A model generated the notes under the pieces. That model was not told the DNA's origin. It saw only the letters and a list, made by a program, of their open reading frames with translations, and did not search any database. This document shows, in pieces, positions 43,133 to 57,050 of a stretch of DNA of 64,000 bases. The stretch's first letter is position 1, and every line of letters starts with the position of its first letter. Source of the stretch: Burhinus oedicnemus (lineage: Eukaryota > Chordata > Aves > Charadriiformes > Burhinidae); assembly GCA_008921705.1 (NCBI GenBank), contig VFFE01006593.1:690833-754832 (forward strand). Direction: 5' to 3'. The translations under genes were made by a program, and so were the position numbers.

Positions 43133-45488
43133 GTAGGCGCGGGCGGGCTGGGGCCGGCCGTGCCCGGTGGTGGGGCTGGCGGGAGGGAATGCTGAGGCGG
43201 CTGCGGCGGGCTCCCGGTGCGGGCCGCGGCCCGGCGCTCCGCTCTACCCTGCCTCGGAGCCCTGGGCGTCAGGGCCCCGCTGCGGCGGTGGGGCAGCGGC
43301 CCGGGAGGCTCGGCTCGACCCGACCCGGCAGGGGAGGCCCGGCCCGGCGGCACGGGCCATCATGGCGGTCCCGGTGGTGCGCTCCCGCCCGCGGCGGCCG
43401 GGCTCGGGCCGGTGGTGGCAGGCTGGTGCGGGGCCGGGGCTGGGGCCGGGCCCGGCTGCGGGGCTTTGTCGGTGGAAGCGATGGCCGGGGAAGCCCAGCT
43501 GTAGGCTGGCCTTCCCCACTCCCCTTTTTCCCCCTTGTTGTCCCGGTGGGTCTCGGGGGTCGTTGTCCGTCTTGGGGCAGCCTCCTCCGGGCCGCCGCTG
43601 CCTGCCCCCGCCGCCGCTAGTCGCCCCGAGCCGTCGGCCCCTCCGGGCCTCGGGGGAGGCGGTGTTTGACCTGCATTTTCTGCTTTCTCATGGTGCCCGT
43701 GCGGCGTCTTCCCCCGTAACCCCCCGCTCCCGCCTCCGGGGGCTGCAGCGCGGATCCTCCTGCATTTCCCCGCCCGTCACGCGTGGCCGCCGCGGGGTGG
43801 GTTCCCGGCCGCCTTGCCCGCCCCCCAGCCCCGCTCCGACCCCCCGCCGGCTTCTCTCCGACGGCACCGGCAAGGTCACTGTCGCCCGGCGACTCGTCCT
43901 TGGGTGCCGGTGACCGGAGTTCACCGCCGGGTCGGGCGGGGAAGCGGCGACGGGCAGCGGGGAGGGAAGGAGGCGCGGTGCGAGGCCGCGTGGGGCCCTG
44001 TGGAAGCGGGGAAATGGGTGTAGCGACGGCGGGGGTGGGGGGGCGGCCCTTCCCGGCCCTGTCCCCGTGCTCCTCTGCCCGAAACCAGGATCCCCCTGGG
44101 TGGGCTTTTTTTTTTTGGAGGGGGCTGTTCTGCGGGTCTGTAGAGGGCACGGGGTGCTGCAGGGCTGCGGTGGCTGCTGCAGGCTCTGGCCATGATGTAA
44201 TGGGAGCGTTGAGGGTACGGTTGGGCCGGGGTGAGGGGCGAATACCTCTCCTGATGTGAAGGATGCAGCTGGGTCTTGAAGAACTTGATGTTCGGTGTCT
44301 GATGGTGTGCTTGGTACATCGTGGATTTCAGACGGTTCCCCCTCACCCTGACTGGGTGTTACTGCCAGAACGTAAACCCAGGAAAGGAATTTCCTATTTC
44401 TTCAGTAGAAATAGGAGATTCCCCTTTTCACTAGTATAGGAAATACTAGGATTTCTTTTTTTCTTCTTGTGGTTGACCCAGGAAGTCATCTTGTTGCCAG
44501 CCTTCTGTTTTTTTTTTTTTTTTCTTTTCCTTGCTCTAGAGGTGCAGGGAGGAGGGTGTTGCTTTGCTCTGGATCCTGTGGGTAAGCGTTGAAGGCAGTG
44601 ACAGCAGCTGCTGTTGGCTCTGGAGCTCTGGTTGCTATGAGAGAAGCTTCAGTAGACTTGGCTGCTATCTCCAGGGAAGGACAGCAGAGCAGCCTCCATT
44701 AGTGTGGTGGTGGAGAGCTGGCTGGCTCATATTCAGCAAAGGGCTTTACTTTGTGGGCCGTTCCACGGGTCTGAAGCAGAAACAGGGGTATGTTTTGGTC
44801 CGGTGGGACAAAAACCTACAAGGTGGGTTTCATTGTGGTTCTTGAGTAAATGGAATTGCGTTAAAGTGTTTGCTGGAAACCCCATTACCCTTTCCAGATA
44901 TTTTGGTCCGTGTGAAAAGTAGGACAGCGAGAATTGATATGATCTTCCTGTTAACTGAAGGCTGCAGTCGTGTCTCTTTTGAACTCCAGTCTCCTTTCCA
45001 GCCAGTAACAGAGCCAGATGCTTTTCTTATTGTTTGTATGTCTCCTTCCTCCCCTTCCATCGCCTGGGCCCCACTTGCCTTATTGACTGGAATTTCTGCT
45101 GTGTGCAGTGGGTGTGTGCAGCAGACACCAGCCTGCTAGTGCTGAGAAGGGATTTTCCATTCACAGACCAGGGAACAGTCAAAATAAAGGCCTGGCTCAA
45201 CTTTGGGACTGCAAACAGAAAGTGGGGAGAGGAGTTTCCCTCTGCTACAGAGTAAAATTTATCCTCTGTGCTGCTTAGGCAGTTTTATGTCAAAATGTAT
45301 AGAAAATGCTGCTCTGCTGTGTAATAGTGGGGTGAGACCTCCTGGGAATAACGGGGAGGATTCCTCTCTTTCAGTTGACTCAAATGCTTGATGAAGGAAC
45401 AGTTTGCAGGAGGCCATTTTTGACATGACTATGTATTGTGGAATCTGCCAGCTTCTATCCCCACACTCTATCTACTTGACTGCAACGG

Positions 45489-45490
45489 CT

Positions 45491-45528
<38 letters not shown>

Positions 45529-45530
45529 AG
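45489..45530. repeat. T27 run inside a 10-bp inverted repeat
   Basis: cttccttttt at 45489-45498 is the exact reverse complement of aaaaaggaag at 45521-45530, with the rest of a 27-base T run between them. Confidence 0.75.
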
Positions 45531-48500
45531 AATGAGTGCTTTTCTTATCTGCTTAACTAACCACTTGGCACTGACTGCTGTCTGTGTGATATTATACTGT
45601 TGACTTGGAGCTATCGGTGTATTCCAGTGCATTTGTTAAAGATGAAACTGTTGGTTGAGGTATGCAGTATGGGAAATGGGAATACGTTAGCATTAGAAGA
45701 CAACTGCCATCTTTGTAAACTACACCTCTAATGGGGAGCCCCTTGCCCTGGCCTGAGTTACCAAACTCAGAATTACTATGCGCTTGAAGCAAAAATTCTC
45801 GGACCAGAATAATTCAAGAGAGATTAAAATATGTCCTTAAATCCACTTGACTGGCAGCAATCCTGTGGTAGATGCCAAACTCAGAGTAGCTCTTATATTT
45901 GAGGATCTGTAGCACCCAAATTTTTTCACAAGGTGGGGTGAGCAACTTTTAACCCACCTAAAATGCATCCGTCGCTGGGGCTGAATGGGGTATCTGCTGC
46001 CTCGCACAGAGTGACATGACAACAGTAATGGACTTAGGATTTTGTGAGTATGAAAACTAGCTCCTTGGTTTAACAAAATACAGCAAGTGATCTTCATGGC
46101 CCCTTAGCCTTTGTTTACAGTCTGTGTGTTATTCTGGGGAATTAACCTGCTGCCTTGCATCCTGTTGAATAACTGGCACCGCTTTGACAAGGCCCTGGCT
46201 TTTCGTTTTACTGTCATATCCCAAATGACCTGAAAGTAATATTTCTTAGTTAATGTTGTCTGTGATTTCACCACCCCAAGGTGAGGTAGTGAAATCCCAC
46301 GTACATTTAAGTCCTTTTTTAGAAAGAAGACTCAGTTACAGCCAGGTCTTGCTTTGAAAAGTAATAGGTCAAGTTGAAAAAACCCATAGGAAAGAGATGG
46401 CATTGAACTGGCGTCTCGGAGTGTGTAGAAGTCTATGCTCTTTTTTGGGGGAGGGAGGCGATCCAGGAACAACTGCTAATTTAAATTTTCCAGATGTTCC
46501 CTGAAATAAAAAAAAAGGCATTCTTTTAATTCAAACTTCCAGGTGCGAAGCATGCAAGGGAGAAGTCAGTGTTTGATGTCCCAGCCGTGTAATTTATGAC
46601 TCTGGTCTATTCTTTCTCCCATTTTGGGTGATCAGACTTTTATAAACTTGTTTTGAATTATGTGATGAGATAAAAATGTTTCTATCTATTCTGGCAATAA
46701 TAAAACAAACATAATGAGTGTTCAGAGGTTTGAAACTTCAAAAATCATTGTTCTCATGGCAATATTACTGTATTACAGATGCACATGTGTGTTTTTACTC
46801 TGGTGCTGCTTGTGTGTGTAACTCTGAAATCTTGCTAGTGGAATCTTGTGTTATGTGCAGTATATAAGAAAGGTTGCAATAGGCAAAGTTTTTTTTATAT
46901 ATACAAGATGTAGTAGCGGTACTTGAGTTGAAAGCATTAAATGTATGTTTAAATGTATAGCATGTGAAATACTAAGTCTCAGTTGCCCCTATGAAACTTA
47001 AGCTGCTACTTGATTTTAAAATAAAGATTTTGTTGCATTTTACTTGTCTATTTAGTTTTTTTTCTCATCCAAATTAAAAAAAGTTATGGATGTTAAAGCT
47101 GTTACAGATTCTACAGCCAGTCTTTGGCTTCCATGACCAACTTGTGGCAAGAGTTAGTGCACAGTAAGTTTGCATGTACATTGTTAGAGACAGTTTTGTA
47201 TAAATCTGGCTTAGCCTAAACCTTTTGCTTATTTTGATCATGGAAAAAGCCCCAGACCATAATGCAGCAAGAGTTCAACATCTTGGGAGCTGTGATTTTT
47301 TTCCACTTTTTCTCTTGTCTTAATTCCTTATTGAAGTTGCTGGGGGTTTCTTGGGTTTTGGTTGTGGTTTGGTTTTTCGTGTTGGGATTGGGGGTGGTGT
47401 GTGTGTCCCCAGGATTTGCTATTTTGGTGGCAATTTTCCAGTATTCCTGTAGCAAATCAGCCGACCGGTGGCCCCTGTCCCTGCTGAGCAGGGAGAATGT
47501 GCAGTGCTCCTGGCCTCCCCGCTGAGCTCACGCAGGGGTGGGACTTGCTAAGCTGCTGAAATCGCAGCTAATGCCCACTGAGCATGCTGAGAAACAGTTT
47601 TTCAACTGCTCCTAGTTTAAATTTTTTTTTCTTCTATAATTAGTAAAGATGCTTTTTGTCTCGGAGGATGATCTACGTGACAAATCAGGAGATTCTTGTT
47701 CATCGTCCCCCTTCCCCCCTGCAGCCAAACTAGTGATGAAGTATTATTTTCCTGTAACAAAAATAGCTAAAGGGATTTTTCCCTCACTTCAACTGATGAG
47801 TCTGAACTTGAAAAGCTGTAGCCCAAAAGAAGAAATCTGAAGCGAATAATAGCCCTAATGCTAGTTTTTGTTGCCACAAGCCCTATAGGAGGCTCAATGT
47901 TGTTGTTGAAATTGTAAATCTGCAACTTTCTGATGCTTACATCTAATTTAAATGCTTAAACAGTAGAACAAACGAATTATATTTTTAAATAATAAATTTG
48001 AAAAAGAAAAGCTTTTTTGGTGAGTTTCATTTTCTTCCTACCAAACACACACAGAACCCAGTTATTTTAATGAGCCTTATGGGAAATACTCAGAGAAGTA
48101 TACTGATGTGCTCAGGCTTCAAGGTGGAAAAATGTGGGAGGACTTGTCAGCAGTTTGAGTGGCAAGCTTTTTAGTGAGCAGGAGAAGTAATGTCTTTTGT
48201 GGTCAGGAATCTAATAGTCCCACATTTACCAAACATGAAGAAAAAAGGGAGAAGGAAGAGGGAGGAACATGGAAGAATGGCATTGAGAAATAGTCAGGAA
48301 TTTGGCTTTTAGAGTGAAGTTTAGAAGTGATCTGTTGTTTATGCTAAAGTTTAATCCATATAAACTTGATAACATAGACAGGTCTTGCATTCCTTCCCGA
48401 GGGTCACGGAAGGGCTAAGTTTAGCAAAGGGGAGGTATCCCAAGCAGTCAGATCTATGCATTTTTTCAAGGCAGCAAACTTTTTTGCTTATTCATCCTGT

Positions 48501-51500
48501 TCTAAGTGAACTTGGTTACTTTTTTTCACTCACAAGCAGCCTTTTGAGACAGAATGTGAGTTAGTTTTAAAACCAAAATGCTTAAGCCCTAAAATATTTT
48601 GAAGTAATTTCAGAGTAGAAAGGTCATGGTGCTTTTGATGTGTTCATATTTAGAGCATGATTACAATCGCAATCATACACATTGACAAGAAGATATTGTC
48701 TGGATTTGGTAGCTGCTCATTTAGTGACTCAGGCTTATTCCTGTTGTTCTTGTGGAGCTCATACCATGGTTTTCTTCTGCAGCCTTCCTGATTTACAGGA
48801 CAAAACTTTTTCAGTGACCGTGCCAGCAGCCCAGAAAACGGTTGGAAGTTCTGATACTGAGAAGAATCCTCTTGGCTTTGAAGTGAGCAGTTTGAAATGC
48901 AAGTTGTTGATAGGGAAAGAGTATGAGACCCGGTCATCAGACTTTTTAACAGAACGCGCCTGCTGATGGTGATTCAGTAAAAGAAAAAAAAGGTCAGGAT
49001 GTAGCTTGGAGTTTTGGTTTGTTGGTGTCAGATAATGCAGTCTCTTGGTTTTGCATAGACTTTGAATCATGAAAATAAGTGGCTGGAGGATTTTTGAGGA
49101 TTGAGTTGCATGGAAATATTTGGATAAGAAAGCCCATGTAAGACAGCGCTGCTTACACTGGAGGAGGGAAAAGACGTGGCTTGCTTCTGGGAGCAGAATG
49201 TGGGAGCTGCAGCAGTGATAGCTGGTAGGAGGATGGGACCAGGAGGACCAAGAATTCTCATCACAGCTCCAGGTAGTGCAAAGAATGGGAGCAGAGGAGG
49301 ATTTTTCAGTGTGGCCCTGTTTTCCAGCTGTGCCACTGCCCAAGTTACATCTTTCTGGCAATACTCTCGGTGTCTCTCTAGGACCGGTACCTGTTCGGCA
49401 TGCTGGTGTGGAAGTTGCTCCCAAGGAGCAATTCTCAAATGTTTTTATTGGAGAGAGTGCGGAGGGGAAAATGTATCCTTGCTTGTAGGCAGGAAGGCAT
49501 ACACTGGGAAAAGTTTGAGAACCAGTGATTTAGGAAACTGAAGTGTCCTGGGGGTTCAGCGTGGAGCCCTTAAAATAGTTAACATGTCTCAACCTGTGTT
49601 GCAGTATCAATTTATAGATACTTGGAAGAATATATGAGCCTTTTGCATTCATATGGCCTTTAACTAAAGGCACTAAAACAAATTATTTCCTGTGTTTTGG
49701 TGGCATTAGGTTGGAATAACTTATAATCATGCTGCAAGAATGCTTTCAGTAACGTGGCTGTAGATTAACTTTTGCCACAGCAAAGATCTGGAAGCTTCCT
49801 GTATAAATACAGCTAAAGTGAATCTTTGAAGATGACTGCTTGATCAAGTTAAGTAGGCTCTGCTCGACTGTAGAGGAGACTGGCTTTCTGATTCAAAGTT
49901 CTCTTGCAGTTCCATGAATTTCAAGGATGTTGGGGTTCAAGATGGCCTGGAGGTTAATAGGGAACAAAGGTACTTGTAGGGTGAATGTCAGGTTCTGAGC
50001 TTGCCACTAACTCGCTTTGTTGTGCAGTTCTTCTAATATCCACCTCAGGGTTTGCTTGTATATGGAAATCTGTGTGTTAAACTGGAATGGGTGTTTCTGA
50101 CGCACTGTATATTGTTTGCACAACTTTACGCAGGTTTTTGGTGCACACTAGTGATACGGTTCTGTGGCATTTCAAGCTAACCTGACGTGCTGCTGCCACA
50201 GTCCTGCTCTTCTTCCCATCGTCACTTTTGCCTCTGGTCTGGCACATGCCTGCCCCAGTAGTGAACTATTCAGGAAGGCTATCAGGGGGAAAACAAATGT
50301 ATTTCATTTATGGAAGTAAGAGTTTTCTGCTGGCTTCTGCCTGAACTGCTCGACTGTGGGGTCAGGTTAGCACCAGTGCAGAAAGGGATGGGGAGGCTGC
50401 ACTGAAGCTGTGCCAACTGAAGTCAGCTTGAAACTATTGCAGAACTGCACCCTGCGAGTGAGGTTACTCCGGGTGAAGTTACACGAGACAGCTGAGTACA
50501 TCCAACAGCTCTGCTGCTGAATGGGGGAATTTTTGCTCCCCCTTCCTCTTCCACCCAACGGGGAGTTCTGCCTTTTCTGTTTGCCATCTCTGGTTCTTGC
50601 TGGATCCCTTTTCTGAACTCGTCTAGCTTGCTAACCCAGCAGAAAGTTATGTTGGGGTTATTTTATGTTTTGGGTTCTGCTGGATTTATTTTTTTGCCAA
50701 GATAGTGAACTGAATTGGCTCACCAAGAGATCTGACAAGCATCCAGAGCCCTCACAAAATAAATACAGGAGAGCATATGGGTGGAAGTGCAGAGGATGTG
50801 GTGGGGACTGGAGAAGGGGAGCAGGGTCTCTGTCTTTCAGTGGCAGCACACAGCAGCCAGCTCAGGCTGTCCCCTGGAACTTCACGCTGCTTTTAAAGGA
50901 GAGTGAGCTACTATCCACTGTGTGGTGAGCAATCTGTGAAATACTGTGGATTTTTGCCGTTGGTTGCTGTGCATTGAGTGCTTTCTTTAGACAGACCTTT
51001 AGTTCCCTGCTTGAAAATTGGCAGTGTAGTCTTTCCTTTGTCGGCTGTCGTTTGCTCAGGAAGCTGGTCAGATAGGAGTTTTAATGTAGGCTTGATCTGT
51101 GATGGAGGAATGGTTTTATAGCTTATGGTGCTTAACTTTCAAAGTAGCAAATTCTTGTAGGTATAATTTTGCAGAAAGCAAATACAGCAGAGAGCTCAAG
51201 TGATGTCTCATTTTGCAAGGTGGCAAAATGTTAACTAATATACAGGTATTCAAATCTGTGTAAGTAAATACACCATGCAATGTTCCTTATCCTTTTTTTT
51301 TTTTTTTTAACCTGGTAATTAGCAGGTCTTTATTTTGCATTTACTTGCCAGTCATTATGACTTCTGAGATATCCAGGCATGCAGAAAATTACAAATCACT
51401 GAGGATGCATTGTCAATCAAATTGTAAAAAATATAGTAGTGAAAAAAACCCATAACATGAATTCCACCTAGCTTAGCTGAAAATGTATAGAGACACGAGT

Positions 51501-54500
51501 GTGACTGGAACAACGCAAAAATTTAATTCAGCCAAGGCCAGTTGCAGCAGAAACTTGAATCCTGTTTCTTTAGTATGGAAATCTTGGTTATAGCAGCATA
51601 TATTTGAAATAGAGCAATTGTCTGCGTACTGAAAATCCCAGTGTGTGCTGCTCAGTCTGCTCACTGTGAGTTGAGGCCTTTAGTTTCATACCTGAGGAGA
51701 CTATTTGGTCTAGTAGAACTTGAGGTAGTGTTTTGGCTGTCTGAGTTTGAATAAAGTTGTTTAAATTTTAGCAGGTCATGACATCACCAAACGCATATTG
51801 CTGTGCAAAAAATTCATGTTGGGCATGAGTAATATGTCTCATAAGCAAGAAGTTTCATCTGTTGTGAGGGTAATCTTTTATTTAATGAAAATCTCCACAA
51901 ATAGCCCCAAATCAATCACATTGCAATAAAGGAACAAAGCAGATTGTATTTGCTGTGTTATGCTTCGTGGCTGATAGCAGTTGCTCCGACTTTGCAGTGT
52001 GGTAGCTGAATACCTAGGTGAGCAGTAGGGTGACACATGTACGTAGAGTTCCTCTGCACTTCACCTGAACGGTTGTGTCCACTCTCTGCCTGTGTACCCG
52101 GATAAGTACCCAGGGCTGGGACACATCCTTTATCTGACAGAGGCTGGGCAGAACGTGGAAGTTTTACAAAGTAATAGATGCATTTTGGGTTATGCCATGT
52201 CAAACTTGTCTCTTTAGATAAGTGTCTTGTCAGTATGAAGATCTCTGAGGTTAAAACTACGACTTGTGAGATGTGTCAAGGAAATACCTTAATGCTGCCT
52301 TGCGATGGTCCTGTTTGGAGAGGCTGGTTTTGGGTGCTCAGCCTGAGGTGAAAGACACTTGGGTGCCGAAGTCCCAAGCTAATGGCATCCTTTATACACC
52401 TGTGGAAATTACCATTAGTGCTGCTAGAAGAGCGGTGCTTGTTACCTTTCCAGCTTAGCTCCTGAAACACTTGGAGCTCCTGGAAGTGTGGGTCGGTTGG
52501 AGAAATTCAAGAAGCTGAGCACAGAAGTGCTGGCATCTGGTGGAACAAGTCCACTGTTTGGTGGATTCTCTTCGGCCACTGTGGGTTCAGAGTATCCTTT
52601 AGGAAAGGTTCAGGTATAGAATTTGTAAGAAGATGAAAAATTCAAAAACTGGGAAAAGACTTTCCCCACAAGCTGCCAGAAAATGTAAGAGTGAAATTAT
52701 GTGTCACAGTTCCTATTTTCTGCTCCTGTATTTCTAAGTCTTGTGTGCACAGATAGAAGTAATAAATTAGTAAAGAATAAAGCGCTAGTGTATTCTAAAA
52801 GCGAGACTATACATTGAAACCTGCATTCATTAAGCCTTTCTTGGGCATAGCTTGGAACTGTCAGCTTGAAAGTGGTCAGCAGAAATTGGTTGAATCACAC
52901 GTGGAGAAGAGGACCTTGAAGGAGCAGGGAGAATGAAGTGACATGTCCAAATGTTGATGTAACTTATCTGTTTTTTGTAGAACTGTACGAAAATGTAACC
53001 AGGATCCTTTGACTGAAAATTCCTTCTTTTTTTCAAACCATGTCATACAGCAGAGATGGATGGGGGTGATTTAGGAGCAGGCTGTTCTTGTGAGCAAAGT
53101 TTGTAGCTTTCTGTTGCTCTTCCAGTGTCAGAGTTTAAGGCATCACTCCTTTTTCTGAGCATTACTGAAGTAGGCTGTTCCCATGAGAGTCGCTGTGTTG
53201 GGGTAACATTTGCAGGGAATTCTGATATTTTCAGTTTTACATTAAGAGAAGGTTGTGAGGGAGGAAATAAATGGCCTTGACGCATATTTGAAAAATGATG
53301 GAAACTCTTCAGCATTTTGTAAAATAAAATTACCCAAGTTGTTAAGAAAGATGGTTGTTACTGAAATGGTATGTGGGTTTAAAATGTAAAAATTCATCTT
53401 GAACAATGGGACTTGCTATGAAGTTCTCTTAGTATTGAGAAGGTGTAATTTAGCTTGGGTTAAAATCTCTCCGGTTAAACACATCATCCTTTCTTTTGGG
53501 GAGGCTGCTGCTTCTCACTCGGGATGCATGTGTGAATGAAACAAGTGAAATGGCCATAGTGGTTTAAATTTTTTTCAGGTGTTTTTTTCCACCCAAAAGT
53601 TGAAGATGCAATTCTGCCAGGGCAATTTGTCCCCAGTCCTGTTCTGGTTAAATCTAGTTAGCTCTAGCTTTTGTGTGCATGGCTCGAAACGCTGTGTGTG
53701 ACATCTCAGAATTAGTATTCTGTTTTTACTGATAGGAAAATAAAGGCACAGAGAAGAGATTAGCTTGGACAGGACATCTTATAGGCAGTGTGGCGGTAAA
53801 ACATGGTGGTTTTTTTTTTTTTTTTTGACTCCTGGTCTAGTGGTGCAAATTGCTTCTCTTACACTTTTTAGGTAGCTGTCTCACCCGTGCCAATCCTCAC
53901 CTCTGCCCACGTGTCTGTGTTCTGTAGTGCTGTGTTGCTTCTGTGTATACCTTTGGTTTCTTTCAGTAAAGCAATCAGTGGTTTTAATCCTGATGTTAAT
54001 AGGTGTGATGGGGAGCACATTGTGCAGTGGATACAGGTGAAAAAATCTCCTGTATGAGTTGTTGATGGGGAAACATGGTAGTATGAGCCAGGGTATTTTT
54101 CTTGCTTGTTTTCACTAGCATTGTAATGCTACCGAGATAGTCTGGGTTAAGAACAATATTGCTACTGATTTGTAGCCATCAGGACTGATAAACTATGTGA
54201 AGGGTCCTTCAGAGTATCTTGGCAAACTGTGTTTGGATGCTTAGTGCACACAAAGTCTATCTGCGTTATTCAGGAAGATAATTCACGTCTGTGCTGTTTT
54301 CCTCCTGTGTTGAGATCATTCTCCCATCCAACTGTTACCCCGCTGAGGTCTTGATAGTTCTTGGTTTTTCCATAATGACAAAATCAAATTAGCTGTACGA
54401 TGACTGGTGCATGTGAAATTCCTCTCGGTTAAAGCATGTTGCCCTGAATATTTTATGGCTATTTTTTTCTTGGGAGAATTCAGCATCTTGTGTTTGAAAG

Positions 54501-55954
54501 TGAAAGGAGAAAAGATGCAGATTAGGAAACGCTGGTGTTTAAGGTACAGGGAGGAGCGTGTAGCTTGCTTCTAGACCATAATCCGTCCAGCTGTGACTTA
54601 GTCATCTTCAGTCTTACATAAAATGCATCCAGTCTAAGTAGTTGAGCATCTCCCTCCTGAATGCGGCAAACCAGCGTCTTTTATGCTTATGAGAAGCTGT
54701 AACAGGCGCAAGCCATCTTCTTAGGAGTGCCTTCATACTTGTGAACCTGCAGCATCCATCATGCTGTCAAGCCTCATTTACTCATGCAATGGTTTTGTGG
54801 TTGTTTTTTGGTTTTGTTTTTTTTTTTTTTATTCTGTTCCACAATTTTTCCAGGTTTAAAGAGGTTCCTTGCTGTTAGCAGGGAATACAGCACTAATAAT
54901 CCCAGACAGGAGAGCAGAGAACGTAAAGTGAGAACAAGAGTGACTCTCGCAAGTCAGACTGAAGGTTTTGTTCGTCTCTGACAGGGCCAAAAATTGATGC
55001 TTAGGGAAGAATGTAAGATGAGAGGATCACAGGATCTTGGCTAACATCTCTAATTTCAGTGTAGTAGTTCATGCTGTTACATTAAATCCAGTCCTGCTCT
55101 CAGTCGCTTTGATTTCGCATAGCAATTCTTTAAGGAAAGGGGAATAACTTTGACTATTATGACATGCTTTTGTGTGGATAAATATATGTCCACATTAATC
55201 CTTTGATTATATAATTATGGAGGTTTTGGAGGGATGGGGGAGATTCTTGTTAGAGACTGAAGTAAGAACTGGTAATCTTTATAGGAACTGGCCTGTTTGA
55301 GTTGCAAGATTCTGTGCTAGTTAAGGGATGATGAACATCCTTACTTAGGTAGTCAAGGAAATAGGTAATGTGAGTGCGTTGTTAAATAAATGTATTGATA
55401 AAGATAGGTTCTGATAAATCTTACCACTGTGAATGTGAAAGATAACATTGAAAAGTATATCAATACATTTGCCACTAATACATGTTTCATGAAACTGTGG
55501 GGAAGCTAATGTCTTAAGTCACCTGTGTATACAGTGGAAGAACAGTCTCCTTTGGAGGTGTAGTTAGAGCTGGAGCTTCACTTGGGTAGTTTGAAGCATT
55601 CTTCAAAGGCTTCCGAGAAAGTGTTTGATGTAGTTCTAGTTTAAAAAAAAAATTTTTACACTTTTTTCATGAAAACTACAAGTGTACTGTGCTCACTGTG
55701 AAGACTTAATGGCTTGGGTTGATGGTGCCTGGGGACTTCTAGACTGCAGTCTGTTGCATGATTATAAATTCCCCCCAAAGAACTGTGGAGATCATATGCT
55801 GGTTTTTAGGCTGTGCTTGACAAACATGGTCTAGCTCGTTTGTAAGTTGCAATGCCAAGTGTAGAAATGACTAGGTGAGATTTTCCAGTCTTTGTTAGGT
55901 GGAAAGTCAGATTGTCAGAAGGTTATTTTTGGCCTTAAAATGCATAGTTACGCA

Positions 55955-56105
55955 AACCCTTACTGGCCCTGGAGAAGCAATGAGCAAAGCCCTGAGCAAC
56001 CTGATCCAAGTTGGCCCTGCTTTGAGGAGAGGAGGGGGTTTCAGTCAGTTAACCTTCAGTCATCCTTTCCAGCCTGGATTATTCTGTGGTCCTGTGGAAG
56101 TTGGA
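55955..56105 (+). mobile_element. CR1 LINE 3'-end fragment
   Basis: The CR1 3' signature is readable: gagcaacctgatccaagttg, cctgctttgag, gagggggttt, cctttccagcctggattatt and ctgtggtcctgtg. Truncated to the last 150 bases or so, sense relative to the window. Confidence 0.7.
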
Positions 56106-56714
56106 CTGGGTGTAGGAGGTGTGGGGGGCATGCCTGTTTTGGGTGGAAAGGGCAAGAGTTAGGAGAAAGAAGGCAAGGTACTCTAACACTAGAAGTGGTT
56201 GTGCTGGAGGAATTGCGTTAGTAGTGGAGATCTAAAGTATCTGGGATTGTAACTTGGAAAGGACACACCGAGCTTTATAGAAGGTTGTGAGATGAAATCA
56301 GCTTTTAATTTACTGCTCTTTAGAATATTTTTATCTGAATAGCAAAATACTTGATAAAGCTTCTGTCAGAGCAGTGCTAGTGGGATAATGAAGTATGTTT
56401 AGGGAGCTCTGAATTGTTTTGCCACATTTCAACAAAAGATATGAATCCACCCAGTTGCAAGGTGATGCATTTGTTAGCAAAACTGTAAACCCACCTATAC
56501 ATTGTGAAACAGCATTTTGGAAAGCAGTAGCTCAAAGGGCTAGTTGCCTCTCCATGGTACTTGGGCCAGTATTTTATTTAGAAGGATTAATGTGATTCTT
56601 GAGCATATTGAGGAGGAAAAAAAAGTGGGGGAAAGGAATGTGAAGCAAAAATAAGTAATCTTAACACAGCAACATTGAGATTGATACTGGAATTGAATTT
56701 TGGTTTCCATGCTT

Positions 56715-57050
56715 GAAGAAGAATGCCAGTGTATTTGGAGAGAATTCAAAGGACAGCTGCAGAAATGATCCAGGGACTGGAAAATAAGCCTCATGATGTG
56801 AGGCTTAAAGGAGCTCAACTTACTCAGCTTATTGAAAAGACAATTGAGAGAGGACTTGATCTTTCTCTGAAAGGACTTGTGAGATTTGCTGACAAAGGCA
56901 TAGTGATATCAACTGAGGTTAGACAAATTCAGTCTCGAAGTACAGTTTCTTAGCAATGGTAATAATTAAACATTGGAATGGTTTACAGGGAAGGGGAAAG
57001 GAGCAAATGTTCATCTTAGTCTTTTAAAATAGGCCCAACTCCTTTCTGGA
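56715..57050 (+). mobile_element. Ancient CR1-type LINE 3' fragment
   Basis: Matches the older CR1 lineage 3' region by blocks: agagaattcaaaggacagct, gaggcttaaaggagctcaac, ttgagagaggacttgat, ggttagacaaattcag and attaaacattggaatggttt. More diverged than the copy at 56.0 kb and probably an independent insertion. Confidence 0.65.

Larger units (their letters stand above)
41480..44060. promoter_or_regulatory. CpG island promoter
   Basis: About 2.6 kb of very GC-rich sequence with CG dinucleotides at high density, unlike either flank. It contains two NRF1 palindromes, a CACGTG E-box, three CCAAT boxes, many GC boxes and YY1-type AAGATGGCGGC, and no obvious TATA box. This is the make-up of a housekeeping-type promoter. 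It overlaps the kinase's last exon on its left. Transcription to the right is favoured by the donor at 43133; leftward transcription is also possible. Confidence 0.85.
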
